From Belliella baltica DSM 15883 (GTDB taxonomy: Bacteria > Bacteroidota > Bacteroidia > Cytophagales > Cyclobacteriaceae), in NCBI RefSeq assembly GCF_000265405.1, contig NC_018010.1, forward strand, positions 2,625,501-2,689,500: a DNA stretch of 64,000 bases. Direction: 5' to 3'. Within the stretch, counting starts at the first letter, position 1. Each line of letters starts with the position of its first letter. Under the pieces are notes generated by a model, which was not told the DNA's origin, ran no database searches, and saw only the letters and a list, made by a program, of their open reading frames with translations. The translations under genes were made by a program, and so were the position numbers. Below, one piece after another: positions 26,165-35,550 of the stretch.

Positions 26165-27646
26165 ATGAAAATCACAAAAGACCTCTACCAAGGTTCCTTG
26201 GCACTTTTGACAGACTTTTATCAACTCACAATGGCCTATGCGTATTGGAAGTCGGGAAAAGCTGAACAAGAAGCTATTTTCAACCTTTTTTTTAGAAAAA
26301 ATCCCTTCCAAAGTGGTTTTACAATAGCCGCAGGTCTGGAATATGTGATAGATTTCTGCAATAATTTCACTTTCAATAAAGGTGATTTGGACTATTTGAG
26401 TGAGATGAAAAACTCTGACGGAACGGTGGTTTTTGAGTCGGATTTTATTGAATATTTGAGAGAAATGAGATTCACTTGCGATTTGGAAGCGGTGGAAGAG
26501 GGGACGGTTATTTTTCCGCACACACCTTTGATCAAAGTCAAAGGCCCATTGATCCAATGTCAGCTTTTGGAAACGGCTTTGTTGAATATCACCAATTTCC
26601 AAACCTTAATAGCAACTAAAGCGGCAAGGGTAGCATTGGCAGCAAAAGGTGACTCTGTTTTGGAATTTGGTCTGAGAAGGGCACAAGGAATTGATGGTGC
26701 TTTGGCAGCAAGTCGTGCCTCTTTTATTGGAGGTTGCTCTGCCACGAGTAATGTGATGGCAGGAAAGCTCTTCGGAATACCTGTTTCTGGAACACATGCG
26801 CACAGTTGGATCATGTCTTTTGATACAGAACTGGAAGCATTCAAAGCCTATGCTGATGCTTTTCCTGATAAGTGTATTTTTCTTGTCGATACCTATGATA
26901 CTATCAATGGAATTCGTAACGCAATAGAAGTGGGTAAGATTTTAAGAGAAAAAGGTAAGGAAATGCTTGGAGTAAGAATTGATTCTGGCGATTTAGCTTA
27001 CTTTTCAAATATAGCTAGGGAGATGTTAGATGAAGCTGGTTTTGAGGAAGCCAAAGTGGTAGCAAGCAATGATTTGGACGAACATATCATCACTTCTCTA
27101 AAAATCCAAGATGCTTCTGTAAGTATATGGGGAGTAGGAACTAAGCTGGTAACTGCATACGATCAACCTGCTCTAGGAGCAGTTTATAAATTAGCTGCAA
27201 TCAAAAATGAAACAGGAGATTGGGAACCCAAAGTAAAGGTTTCCCAGCAGTCTATTAAGATTAACGTCCCCGGAGAACATCAGGTCAGCAGATTTTTAAA
27301 AAATGGGAGAGCAGTAGCAGATATGATTTTTCTTCCAGAATATAGAAAAGGGAAAATTTCTGCAACCATCATTGACCCCATAGACCCTACAAAAAGAAAG
27401 CGAATCAGTTTTGAGGATTTTGAGGAAGTCAGCTTGTTAAAGCCGATTTTTAAAAAAGGAAAGCAAGTTTATAATTGCCCTGAGATCAATGTCATCAAAC
27501 AAAAGACCCAAGATAATTTATTACACTTCGATAAAACCCATAAGCGATTGACAAATCCACATGTCTATCCAGTAGGACTAGAAGAAAATCTCTATCAAAT
27601 TAGAACAGACCTAGTTTTCAAAATGAAGAATTATGACAAAGAATAA
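26165..27646 (+). CDS. pncB: Nicotinate phosphoribosyltransferase
   Basis: Joins nicotinate and PRPP (with ATP hydrolysis) to form nicotinate mononucleotide, the entry of the Preiss-Handler NAD salvage route. 493 residues: N-terminal LLTDFYQLTMAYAYWKSGKAE, EFGLRRAQGIDGALAASRAS, the substrate region SGTHAHSWIMSFDTELEAF, VDTYDTINGI, LGVRIDSGDLAYFS and IWGVGTKLVTAYDQPALG, all as in the bacterial family. The prs gene overlaps its end by 14 bases, so nicotinate conversion and PRPP supply are translated together. A truncated 5' copy lies at 17257. Confidence 0.96.
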   Translation: MKITKDLYQGSLALLTDFYQLTMAYAYWKSGKAEQEAIFNLFFRKNPFQSGFTIAAGLEYVIDFCNNFTFNKGDLDYLSEMKNSDGTVVFESDFIEYLREMRFTCDLEAVEEGTVIFPHTPLIKVKGPLIQCQLLETALLNITNFQTLIATKAARVALAAKGDSVLEFGLRRAQGIDGALAASRASFIGGCSATSNVMAGKLFGIPVSGTHAHSWIMSFDTELEAFKAYADAFPDKCIFLVDTYDTINGIRNAIEVGKILREKGKEMLGVRIDSGDLAYFSNIAREMLDEAGFEEAKVVASNDLDEHIITSLKIQDASVSIWGVGTKLVTAYDQPALGAVYKLAAIKNETGDWEPKVKVSQQSIKINVPGEHQVSRFLKNGRAVADMIFLPEYRKGKISATIIDPIDPTKRKRISFEDFEEVSLLKPIFKKGKQVYNCPEINVIKQKTQDNLLHFDKTHKRLTNPHVYPVGLEENLYQIRTDLVFKMKNYDKE

Positions 27647-28550
27647 AAAAATCATCTTCTCAACACAAGCTTATAGTTACCTTAAAGAAAGGGTTTTGAA
27701 AGCTGGAGATTTTGAGATGGGTGAAATTGAAGTCAAGCAGTTTCCAGATGGTGAGCGCTATCAGCGGATTTTGACGAATGTTTATGAGAAAAATGTAGTC
27801 TTAATCGGTGGGACAATTTCTGATTCAGACACTTTAGAAATATATGATTTAGCACATGCATTGATCAAATATGGAGCAAAATCAATCTTTATCATTTTTC
27901 CATATTTTGGTTATTCCACCATGGAGCGTGCAGTCAAAAAAGGAGAAGTGGTCACTGCAAAATCCAGAGCAGTGATGTTTTCTTCTCTTCCTAGAACGAG
28001 TCAAGGCAATCATTTCATGTTTTTTGATTTACACTCGGAAGGAATTCCACATTATTTTGAAGGCCAAGTTTTGATCAACCATGTGTATTGCAAGTCAATT
28101 GTAACTAAAGTGGCATTGGAGTTGGCAGCGCCAGGGTTTGTAATGGCTTGTACAGATGCTGGGAGAGCTAAATGGGTAGAATCTCTAGCCAATGACATGG
28201 GAGTAAATGCAGCCTTTGTATTCAAGAGAAGAGTTTCGGGAGATAAAACTGAAGTAACAAGCATCTCAGCAGATGTAGAAGGAAAAGATGTAGTTATCTA
28301 TGATGATATGATTCGAACAGGTGGTTCTCTAATCAATGCGGCGAAAGCATATAAAGAAGCTGGAGCAAATAGAATTTTCACCATCACCACACATGGGCTT
28401 TTTAATAATGATGCCTTGGCGAAAATTAAAGCTTCCGGAGTGATAGAGAAAGTAATATCAACCGACACACATATCAATAGTTATGCTTTGGAATCTGACT
28501 TGTTGAGAGTTGAAAGCATAGCTGATTTGATCGTAGAGGAGCTGAAGTGA
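27633..28550 (+). CDS. Ribose-phosphate pyrophosphokinase, divergent type
   Basis: Makes PRPP from ribose-5-phosphate and ATP. 305 residues with two phosphoribosyltransferase folds. Recognisable parts are FPDGERYQRI, the YFGYSTMERAVKKGEVVTAKS flexible region, FFDLHSEGIPHYF in place of the usual DLHAxQIQGFF, TDAGRAKWVESLANDMG, and the PRPP loop VVIYDDMIRTGGSL. The overall order fits PRPP synthetase but these blocks differ from the housekeeping enzyme, so it is probably a second, specialised copy. Overlap with pncB and nearness of pncA suggest it feeds NAD salvage. The start ATG lies within pncB. Confidence 0.85.
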   Translation: MTKNKKIIFSTQAYSYLKERVLKAGDFEMGEIEVKQFPDGERYQRILTNVYEKNVVLIGGTISDSDTLEIYDLAHALIKYGAKSIFIIFPYFGYSTMERAVKKGEVVTAKSRAVMFSSLPRTSQGNHFMFFDLHSEGIPHYFEGQVLINHVYCKSIVTKVALELAAPGFVMACTDAGRAKWVESLANDMGVNAAFVFKRRVSGDKTEVTSISADVEGKDVVIYDDMIRTGGSLINAAKAYKEAGANRIFTITTHGLFNNDALAKIKASGVIEKVISTDTHINSYALESDLLRVESIADLIVEELK

Positions 28551-28735
28551 GAAGTAAGATTTAAGATGCAATAGACAAGACATAAGATTCAAGATATAAG
28601 ACTTAATAATAAAAGTGAAAATACAATCAACAACGTAGTGGTTAAACTTTCAATAGCCCCGAATGAAATGCGGGGAACAAAGATTATTGATAGGAACAAC
28701 AACCCTGGGAAGGGTTGAACTTCTTTAAATTAAAG
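28551..28735 (+). repeat. Purine-rich repeat and paired-hairpin REP-like element
   Basis: 28551-28612 is a run of degenerate AAGAYWYAAGA words. It is followed by two hairpins, CCCCG / CGGGG (28657-28661 with 28671-28675) and CAACCCT / AGGGTTG (28700-28706 with 28711-28717), spaced by 24 bases. From memory this paired arrangement is a frequent repetitive extragenic element in Bacteroidota. It separates prs from pncA. Confidence 0.6.
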
Positions 28736-28821
28736 AAAAGACGGGATCTATTTTCAGGACTTAATCAAAGACTCAAAATAATACCTTAATTCTTAAAACT
28801 GATTTAAACACAAAGAAAACC

Positions 28822-29433
28822 ATGAAAGCATTAATAATAGTAGATGTACAAAATGATTTTCTTCCTGGAGGGGCTTTAGCCGTCGCAGAAGGGGATCAGA
28901 TCATTCCAATAGTTAATGGAATTCAGGCTAAGTTTGATTTTATCGTCGCTACTCAAGACTGGCATCCTGAAGATCATGGAAGTTTTGCAATCAATCATCC
29001 CGATAAAAATGTCGGTGACTTTGTAGATCTGAATGGCGTCAATCAAATCCTGTGGCCTGTGCATTGTGTTCAAGGGAGCTTTGGAGCAGAATTCCATGCT
29101 GATCTGAATCAAGATAATTGGCAGGCGATTTTTCGAAAAGGGACAAACCCAAAGGTGGATTCTTATTCTGGTTTTTTTGATAACAATAGACAAGGAGATA
29201 CTGGCTTAAGCAAGTTCCTTAAAGATCAAGGAGTTCAGGAAATCTTTGTTTGCGGATTGGCAGAAGATTACTGTGTGAAATTCACCGTTTTGGATGGGTT
29301 GGCTGAGGGGTTTGATGTGTATTTGATTTTGGACGCTACACGCGCCGTGAACATCCATCCTGATGATTTCTCAAAAGCCATGATAGAAATGGAAAATGCT
29401 GGAGCAACAATCACTCATTCTGATTCCATTTGA
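28822..29433 (+). CDS. pncA: Nicotinamidase
   Basis: Hydrolyses nicotinamide to nicotinate and ammonia, supplying pncB. 203 residues of the cysteine-hydrolase fold with the catalytic triad Asp8 (IIVDVQNDF), Lys106 (IFRKGTNP) and Cys151 (GLAEDYCVKFT). The metal site is visible in ATQDWHPEDHGSF, and the adjoining WPVHCVQGSFGAEFH is typical of PncA rather than of isochorismatases. Same direction as pncB and prs, but separated by 271 bases containing a REP-like element, so possibly a separate transcript. Confidence 0.95.
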   Translation: MKALIIVDVQNDFLPGGALAVAEGDQIIPIVNGIQAKFDFIVATQDWHPEDHGSFAINHPDKNVGDFVDLNGVNQILWPVHCVQGSFGAEFHADLNQDNWQAIFRKGTNPKVDSYSGFFDNNRQGDTGLSKFLKDQGVQEIFVCGLAEDYCVKFTVLDGLAEGFDVYLILDATRAVNIHPDDFSKAMIEMENAGATITHSDSI

Positions 29434-29535
29434 AAAGAATTGTGACCGTTAGCACAGATTAAAGATTGTAGTTGGAGTAATTTTGAGCAACTTTGAGCAA
29501 CTTAAAAATAATGGAATTAAAGCTTTACACCAACT

Positions 29536-30300
29536 ATGAAAAAATTATCTATCCTTACAATTTTTCTTTTCGCCTATTTGAATGCTTCACAGTTGACTGC
29601 TCAAAGTTATCGTACGAGCGAAAATAATTCAATTGGATGGTATGCTGCCTTTCTTACATATAATCTCAATGATAAATGGAGCATTCATGGTGAATTTCAA
29701 TGGAGAAGAACAGAGATCATTTCGGAAGGAAAGCAAAATCTTTATCGAACAGGAATCAATTATAAAATTCATCCAAATGTGATTTTAAGATCGGGTTTTG
29801 CTTACATAGATACCTATCCTTATGGAAAAATTCCAATCCAAAGTGCCGGAAAAACCTTTCCAGAGTACAGAACCTATCAAATGGCTCAGGTCAGCAATCC
29901 GCTGGGTAATATTATGCTAACCCACAGGTTTATGCTAGAACAACGATGGGTAGGTATTTTTACTGATTCTAACTTATCCAAATCAGATGATCAGGTATAT
30001 CTCAACAGAGCTCGGTATATGGCTCGATTAGATATTCCTCTTGGAATCTCTTCGGTTGAAAAAAAGGTGCCTTACCTAGCCGTTTACGATGAAATGTTTA
30101 TCGGTTTTGGAAAAAATGTAAATCAAAATATTTTTGATCAAAATAGGATTGGTCTGCTGATAGGACATAAATTCAACAAAGAAATCCGTTCTGAAATAGG
30201 CTTTATCAGTCAAACAGTTCAATTTGGAAGACTAATAAATGCTCAAGAGTATATGCAATATAACAATGGTCTTATTTGGAATACTTACATCACGCTTTAA
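29536..30300 (+). CDS. DUF2490 outer-membrane protein
   Basis: 254 residues with a signal peptide (cleavage after SQLTAQ, near residue 22). The mature chain has barrel-like strands: NSIGWYAAFLTYNLNDKWSI, HGEFQWRRTEI, NLYRTGINYKIHPNVILRSGFAYIDT, LTHRFMLEQRWVGIF and YLNRARYMARLDIPLG, matching the DUF2490 pattern of Bacteroidota and Proteobacteria. Function unknown. Monocistronic, converging on a GreA-like gene and sharing a terminator with it. Confidence 0.82.
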   Translation: MKKLSILTIFLFAYLNASQLTAQSYRTSENNSIGWYAAFLTYNLNDKWSIHGEFQWRRTEIISEGKQNLYRTGINYKIHPNVILRSGFAYIDTYPYGKIPIQSAGKTFPEYRTYQMAQVSNPLGNIMLTHRFMLEQRWVGIFTDSNLSKSDDQVYLNRARYMARLDIPLGISSVEKKVPYLAVYDEMFIGFGKNVNQNIFDQNRIGLLIGHKFNKEIRSEIGFISQTVQFGRLINAQEYMQYNNGLIWNTYITL

Positions 30301-30303
30301 ATC

Positions 30304-30333
30304 AAAAATGGTCTGAACTTTCAGACCATTTTT
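30304..30333. terminator. Bidirectional terminator
   Basis: AAAAATGGTCTGAA and TTCAGACCATTTTT form a 14-bp arm pair around CT, with A and T tracts on both sides, placed 2-3 bases from the stops of two converging genes. Confidence 0.93.
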
Positions 30334-30335
30334 GA

Positions 30336-30797
30336 TTATAGAATTTTCTCTATTGTAATTTTATTTCCTCTAAACTCACCTGACTCACCTTCTTTTAATC
30401 CCCAAAGTGAAGTAATTAACGGAGAGTCTTTTGAGACCAGCTGATAGTCAATTCCGTCAAAAGAAACCTTACCCATTGGAGTGGATACCCAAATCCAGCC
30501 CATCGGTACTTTGATCAAAGCTCCTTCATCGACAATTTGCATTGGCTTAACTGGGACAGCATTGATCTGATTGAGCATCATCTTGGAAGATGAAAGCTGC
30601 TTCTGAAGAAGTGTGCGATTTTGATTGAGCATCTCTTGATGAGTTTCATACTTGTCACCAGCTGAACTTTTCTCCTCAACTTCAGAAGATTCCTGAAGAT
30701 CACTGAGCTGCTTTTGAATATCGGCGATTTGATCTTTAAGTATCTGCTGAGATTTGGCCAATATGGCTGCCTTGGTTTCTTGACTTGGTGTATTCAT
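30336..30797 (-). CDS. GreA/GreB-like C-terminal domain protein
   Basis: 153 residues if started at ATG 30797 (MNTPSQETKAAILAKSQQIL); a longer frame from 30833 adds a hydrophobic leader that looks non-genuine. A helical N-terminal part (DQIADIQKQLSDLQESSE, a likely coiled coil) leads to a small strand domain with GALIKVPMGWIWVSTPMGKVSFDG and LKEGESGEFRGNKITIEKIL. This is the arrangement of transcript-cleavage factor GreA C-domains and of Bacteroidota proteins often mislabelled 3-oxoacyl-ACP synthase. Possibly contacts RNA polymerase; true role uncertain. Confidence 0.7.
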   Translation of the reverse strand: MNTPSQETKAAILAKSQQILKDQIADIQKQLSDLQESSEVEEKSSAGDKYETHQEMLNQNRTLLQKQLSSSKMMLNQINAVPVKPMQIVDEGALIKVPMGWIWVSTPMGKVSFDGIDYQLVSKDSPLITSLWGLKEGESGEFRGNKITIEKIL

Positions 30798-30876
30798 GAG
30801 GCAAAAATAAAATAAAAAAAACAGGAAATTCACATGAACTTCCTGTTTCTAATGAAATAACCCAAATAAATAATTG

Positions 30877-32283
30877 CTATGCAATTTTTACAGCTAATCG
30901 CATGGCTTCGCTTATAGCTTTGCTCAAGCCTTTATACTTACTGAGGTCTTCACCCCAAAATGATTCTTTCTTTAAAACTCCCTCTACGATCGCCGATTCA
31001 CTTTGATTACTCCAGAGCTTTTCAAAAAATGCTATGATTTCTGCATCATCGTTTACCGGTGTTTTGACTCCTTCAAATTCTCCTTTATAAAATAGTAGGA
31101 GTGCAGCAAATGATTGAATGAGATTTTTAGGCCATGATCCATTTCTGCTGTGATATTCCAAGATGCTTGGAAGTACACGGACCCTAAACTTCGAAATAGA
31201 ATTCAAAGCAATCGCACTCAATTCATGTCGGATAAATGGATTTTTGAATCTGTCCAAAACATCAGAAGCAAACTGCTCTAATTCTTCCTGAGAAAGATCT
31301 AAAGTTGGGATGATTTCATCATAAATAGTCTCATGAATGAAAGCTCCAATTTTTGGATCTTCAACAGATTCCCTCACTGTTCTCAGTCCAGCCAAATAAG
31401 CTACAGGAACTAAGGCAGTGTGCGCCCCATTGAGAATTCTTACTTTCCTTGTTCTATATGGGCTCTGATCTTTGACAAATTTGATCTGAAGTCCTGCTTT
31501 TGGTCCAGGGAATATCTTCTCTAATTCCTCAGGACCTTCTATCACCCACAAGTGAAATGGCTCCGCCATGACCACCAAATTATCTTCAAATCCTAATTCT
31601 TCTTGAATTTCTTTGATGTTATCTTTTGGGAATCCGGGAACAATCCTGTCCACTAGCGTATTGCAGAAAGTATTGTGATTTTCTATCCAATTTTTAAATT
31701 CTTCTGAAAGCCCCCAAAGGGAAATGTATTTCAAAATTGCTGCTTTCAGCTGCTCTCCATTCTTGTCTATCAGTTCACAAGGAATGATCACCAATCCGCT
31801 TGCTTCATCTCCTCCCAAAACCTTGTATCTTTCAAGGAGGAGTGCAGTAAGTTTTCCTGGAAAAGTAACCGGCGTTTTCCTATATTCTATATCATTCTCG
31901 TCAAAAGCAATCCCTGCTTCTGTAGTATTGGAAATGATAAACTTGAGATCAGGATTGGTTCCTAAATTCAAATATTCTTGATAAGCAGCATAAGGATTAT
32001 TCACACCTTCTACACAGGTGATTAACTTGGTTTCGTCAACTGATTGACCAGCCTGAATGCCTTGAAGCTTTACATGATACAAACCTTCTTGTGCATTGAG
32101 CATTTCACCAAGCCCTTGGGCAAGTGGCTGTACGATTTTTACATTACCATCGAAACCTGCCTTCTCATTCATCTCCTCAATCATCCAATCTACAAATCCA
32201 CGAAGGAAGTTTCCTTCGCCAAATTGCAACACTTTTACAGGTCTTTTGGGAGTAGGTATATTTTTTCTATTGAGTGCTTTCAT
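30877..32283 (-). CDS. uxaB: Tagaturonate reductase (altronate oxidoreductase)
   Basis: NADH-dependent reduction of tagaturonate to altronate in galacturonate breakdown. 468 residues of the mannitol-dehydrogenase type: N-terminal Rossmann opening KVLQFGEGNFLRGFVDWMI, then KFIISNTTEAGIAF, NTLVDRIVPGFPKD, LWVIEGPEELEKIFPG and the helical C-domain with RKVRILNGAHTALVPVAYL, which holds the substrate-binding asparagine and histidine. Last gene of the leftward kduI-kduD-lacI-uxaC-uxaB operon, 12 bases after uxaC. uxaA and kdgK/eda, needed to finish the route, are not in the window. Confidence 0.93.
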   Translation of the reverse strand: MKALNRKNIPTPKRPVKVLQFGEGNFLRGFVDWMIEEMNEKAGFDGNVKIVQPLAQGLGEMLNAQEGLYHVKLQGIQAGQSVDETKLITCVEGVNNPYAAYQEYLNLGTNPDLKFIISNTTEAGIAFDENDIEYRKTPVTFPGKLTALLLERYKVLGGDEASGLVIIPCELIDKNGEQLKAAILKYISLWGLSEEFKNWIENHNTFCNTLVDRIVPGFPKDNIKEIQEELGFEDNLVVMAEPFHLWVIEGPEELEKIFPGPKAGLQIKFVKDQSPYRTRKVRILNGAHTALVPVAYLAGLRTVRESVEDPKIGAFIHETIYDEIIPTLDLSQEELEQFASDVLDRFKNPFIRHELSAIALNSISKFRVRVLPSILEYHSRNGSWPKNLIQSFAALLLFYKGEFEGVKTPVNDDAEIIAFFEKLWSNQSESAIVEGVLKKESFWGEDLSKYKGLSKAISEAMRLAVKIA

Positions 32284-32295
32284 TTCTAGGGCGAC

Positions 32296-33717
32296 TTAGA
32301 AGTTGAAATAGTTCTTAGCATTGAAATAGCTGATGTTAGAGACAATCTTGCCCAACCAAGCTTCATCAGCAGGAAGTTCACCATTCGTAACATCTTGACC
32401 GATGAGGTTACAAAGAATTCTTCGGAAATATTCGTGTCTTGGAAAAGATAGAAAACTCCTGGAATCTGTCAGCATCCCAATAAAGCAACTCAATAATCCC
32501 ATATTGGAGAGCGCATTAATTTGCTTTTCCATTCCGTCTTTTTGATCCAAAAACCACCAAGCAGAACCGAATTGAATTTTTCCTTTGACCGATCCATCAT
32601 TGAAATTGCCAATCATGGTAGCCATCACTTCATTGTCTGATGGATTGAGATTATAGAGAATTGTTTTTGCCAACTGATCAGTGCCGTCTAATAAATTCAA
32701 AAAGCTAGCTAAGGCTCTTGCTTGCGAAAAGTCTCCTATAGAGTCAAAACCTGTATCAGGACCCAATTTGCCTAACATTCTTTCATTTGTATTTCTCAAA
32801 GCTCCAAGGTGGAACTGCTGCGTCCAACCTTTGGAGTGGTACATTTTACAAAGCTCGTACAAGGTGTGGAACTTGAAATAATTGACCTCTTCCTGACTCA
32901 GGTTTTTACCTTCTAATACTTTCGAGAAGAGTGATTTGACATCATAAGTACCCAATTCAAAGTAATACAATTGCTCTAATCCGTGATCAGAAAGGCTCCC
33001 ACCATTAGCAGCAAAAAATTCAATTCTATTTTCTAAGGCTGACAATAGATCATCAAAATTGTTGATGCTAATACCTGCAGCATCTGCCAATTGATTTATA
33101 TAGGCTTGGTATGAACTTGGATTTTCTACTGCATAGACTTTATCAGGTCGAAAAGCAGGAAGTAATTTGGTGGTAGGACTGCTGCTCTCAGCGATTTTAT
33201 GAAATTCTAAGTTGTCAATAGGATCGTCCGTTGAGCAGACCAACTCTACATTCATTTTTTTCAAAAGTCCCTGAGTGTGATATTCAGGAGTTTGAAGGAG
33301 AGTAGTGGTTTCTTTATAAATGCTGGCACTAGAATCTTCACCAAGCAATTCCGTAATTCCAAAATATCTTTGTAATTCTAAATGCGTCCAATGATAAAGT
33401 GGATTTCTCAATGTGTAAGGTACAGCCTCAGCCCATTTTTGAAATTTTTCTTCGTCAGAAGCATTTCCTGTAATGTATTTTTCATTGATACCAAGCGTAC
33501 GCATGGCTCTCCATTTGTAATGATCACCAGCAAGCCAAACTTCTGAAATAGAATTGAATTTTCTATTGGTCGCAATGTCCTTTGGAGAAAGGTGACAATG
33601 ATAATCTATAATAGGCAGCTTTGAAGCGTAGTCGTGATATAACGTCTTAGCAAAATCGTTTTTGAGAAGAAAATCTTCATTGAGAAACTTGCTTTGTTTT
33701 TCAGTGGCGGAAATCAT
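32296..33717 (-). CDS. uxaC: Uronate isomerase
   Basis: Isomerises D-galacturonate to D-tagaturonate (or glucuronate to fructuronate), first step of the isomerase pathway. 473 residues of the amidohydrolase fold: PIIDYHCHLSPKDIATN with metal-binding His-x-His near residue 38, SISEVWLAGDHYKWRAMRTLG, the conserved DDPIDNLEFH, QFHLGALRNTN and LTDSRSFLSFPRHEYFRRIL near the end. Length is standard. Lies between lacI and uxaB in the uronate operon with short spacers on each side. Confidence 0.96.
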   Translation of the reverse strand: MISATEKQSKFLNEDFLLKNDFAKTLYHDYASKLPIIDYHCHLSPKDIATNRKFNSISEVWLAGDHYKWRAMRTLGINEKYITGNASDEEKFQKWAEAVPYTLRNPLYHWTHLELQRYFGITELLGEDSSASIYKETTTLLQTPEYHTQGLLKKMNVELVCSTDDPIDNLEFHKIAESSSPTTKLLPAFRPDKVYAVENPSSYQAYINQLADAAGISINNFDDLLSALENRIEFFAANGGSLSDHGLEQLYYFELGTYDVKSLFSKVLEGKNLSQEEVNYFKFHTLYELCKMYHSKGWTQQFHLGALRNTNERMLGKLGPDTGFDSIGDFSQARALASFLNLLDGTDQLAKTILYNLNPSDNEVMATMIGNFNDGSVKGKIQFGSAWWFLDQKDGMEKQINALSNMGLLSCFIGMLTDSRSFLSFPRHEYFRRILCNLIGQDVTNGELPADEAWLGKIVSNISYFNAKNYFNF

Positions 33718-33739
33718 CTTAATATAGGGTTAAATAGGT

Positions 33740-34765
33740 TTAATTTCTTTTTTGAGTGGATTCTCGAATTATCAATTCAGGCTTCAAGACGGTTTTTTGA
33801 TTGTTGCCCCTTTTGCCATCAGATTTCAATAATTCGAAGAAGGTTTCTGCTGTAACTCTTCCCATCGGAATACTTTTTTGATCAACCGTAGTGATAGGAG
33901 GGAAGGTGAATGAAGTAAATGGCTCATTGCCAAATCCCGCGAGTTTGACCTGATTTGGAACGATTATTTTATGTTCCCTTAGGACTTGAAGTGCGCCCAT
34001 AACAGCATAATCGGAAGAAGAGAAAACAGCATCAAAAGGAATTCCTTTTTTGATGATGTTCTCCATACAAGTCCTGCCATCTTCGAGCTGCATATTGCTT
34101 TCTTCAATCAATTCAGGATCTATTTCAATTTTATTGTCTTTCAAGGCATCTTCATATCCCCGTAATCTTTCTCGATAGATATTGATTTTTTTAGGAGAGG
34201 TGAAATGGACAATCCGCTTACAACCTTGTTCTATCAAGTGCTTGGTGGTGTCATAAGCACCCTGATAATCATCTATGATGACTTGGCTGACATCTATTTC
34301 ATTGGTGATTCGGTCAAAAAGCACCAAAGGAATGCCCTTGTCCAATACTTTTTGAAAGTGATCGAAGTTCTCTGTGTTTTTCCCGATAGAAGCAATGATT
34401 CCATCTACTCTTGCATTTAAGAGTGCTTCTACGTTTTGAACCTCTTTTTCATAATCTTCATAAGACTGTGAAATAATTACCTTGTAATCCAACTCATTGG
34501 CAATATCTTCAATTCCTCGAACCACAGAAGAAAAGAAGTTCCTATTTGCAGTAGGGACAAGAACACCAATCAATTTGCTTTTTCCACTTCGCAACGCTGA
34601 AGCAATATGGTTTGGCTGATAATTCAGCTGCTTAGCCATTTTCATGACGAGCTTTTTGGTGTTTTCAGAAATCCTAGGGTTGTCATTCAATGCCCTAGAA
34701 ACTGTAGAAGCCGTGATATTTAATTTTTCGGCTATGTCGTGAATTGTTGCCTTGCCTTTTTTCAT
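33740..34765 (-). CDS. LacI-family repressor of the uronate/pectin locus
   Basis: 341 residues: helix-turn-helix at 5-25 (TIHDIAEKLNITASTVSRAL), hinge helix with HIASALRSGKSKLIGVLVPT, and a periplasmic-binding-protein-like sensor domain (SRNFFSSVV-type start, VFSSSDYAVMGALQ, GFGNEPFTSFTFPPITTVDQ). Embedded in the operon between kduD (2-base gap) and uxaC, so it probably represses its own operon in response to a uronate or keto-deoxyuronate. The seven TTGNNCAA sites at 36415-36674 are its most likely operators; this pairing is inference. Confidence 0.88.
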   Translation of the reverse strand: MKKGKATIHDIAEKLNITASTVSRALNDNPRISENTKKLVMKMAKQLNYQPNHIASALRSGKSKLIGVLVPTANRNFFSSVVRGIEDIANELDYKVIISQSYEDYEKEVQNVEALLNARVDGIIASIGKNTENFDHFQKVLDKGIPLVLFDRITNEIDVSQVIIDDYQGAYDTTKHLIEQGCKRIVHFTSPKKINIYRERLRGYEDALKDNKIEIDPELIEESNMQLEDGRTCMENIIKKGIPFDAVFSSSDYAVMGALQVLREHKIIVPNQVKLAGFGNEPFTSFTFPPITTVDQKSIPMGRVTAETFFELLKSDGKRGNNQKTVLKPELIIRESTQKRN

Positions 34766-34767
34766 AT

Positions 34768-35550
34768 TTATTCTCTTGGCTTTCCTATGGTTGCTAGGAT
34801 TCCGCCATCTACATAAAGAATCTGTCCATTGACAAAGTCACTTGCTTTGCTGGAAAGAAATACTACAGCACCGGCCAAATCTTCTGGATCTCCCCATTTT
34901 CCCGCAGGAGTTCTACTCACAATCCAATCGTTGAAAGGGTGACCATCCACTCTAATTGGTTCAGTTTGCTCTGTGGCAAAATATCCCGGGCCAATTCCAT
35001 TGACTTGGATATTATATTTTGCCCACTCTGTCGCAAGATTTTTTGTGAGCATCTTTAATCCACCTTTGGCGGCAGCATATGCACTCACTGTATCTCTACC
35101 CAATTCACTCATCATAGAGCAGATATTGATGATTTTGCCACCACCTCTTTTGACCATGGATTTACCTACAGCTTGAGAAAGAATAAAAGGTGAAACCAAA
35201 TCCACATCCACAACTTTTCTGAAATCCTCAGGATCCATTTCCAACGCGGGAACACGCATAATCATTCCTGCATTGTTGACCAAAATATCAATCGGGCCAA
35301 CTTCCTTTTCTATGCGCTCAATGTTTGTGGCTACTTGAGCAGTATCAGTAACATCGAAAAGATAGCTGTGCGCAATAATTCCTTCAGCTTTATAATTTGA
35401 AAGTGCAACTTCCATTTTCGAAGGGGTGTGACCATTGATGACCAAGGTAGCTCCATGATGTGCTAGCGCCTTGGCCATCGCCATGCCTAATCCATGTGTT
35501 GCGCCGGTGACTAAGGCAACTTTTCCGTTTAGGTTAAATAGGTTTTTCAT
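34768..35550 (-). CDS. kduD: 2-deoxy-D-gluconate 3-dehydrogenase / KduD-type SDR
   Basis: NAD-dependent short-chain dehydrogenase, probably interconverting 2,5-diketo-3-deoxygluconate and 2-keto-3-deoxygluconate after pectate lyase action. 260 residues with cofactor loop VTGATHGLGMAMA, NNAG in ILVNNAGMIMRVP, catalytic Ser/Tyr/Lys (NICSMMSELGRDTVSAYAAAKGG) and C-terminal GQILYVDGG. Gluconate 5-dehydrogenase is very similar in sequence, but adjacency to kduI (1-base overlap) favours KduD. Confidence 0.88.
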   Translation of the reverse strand: MKNLFNLNGKVALVTGATHGLGMAMAKALAHHGATLVINGHTPSKMEVALSNYKAEGIIAHSYLFDVTDTAQVATNIERIEKEVGPIDILVNNAGMIMRVPALEMDPEDFRKVVDVDLVSPFILSQAVGKSMVKRGGGKIINICSMMSELGRDTVSAYAAAKGGLKMLTKNLATEWAKYNIQVNGIGPGYFATEQTEPIRVDGHPFNDWIVSRTPAGKWGDPEDLAGAVVFLSSKASDFVNGQILYVDGGILATIGKPRE

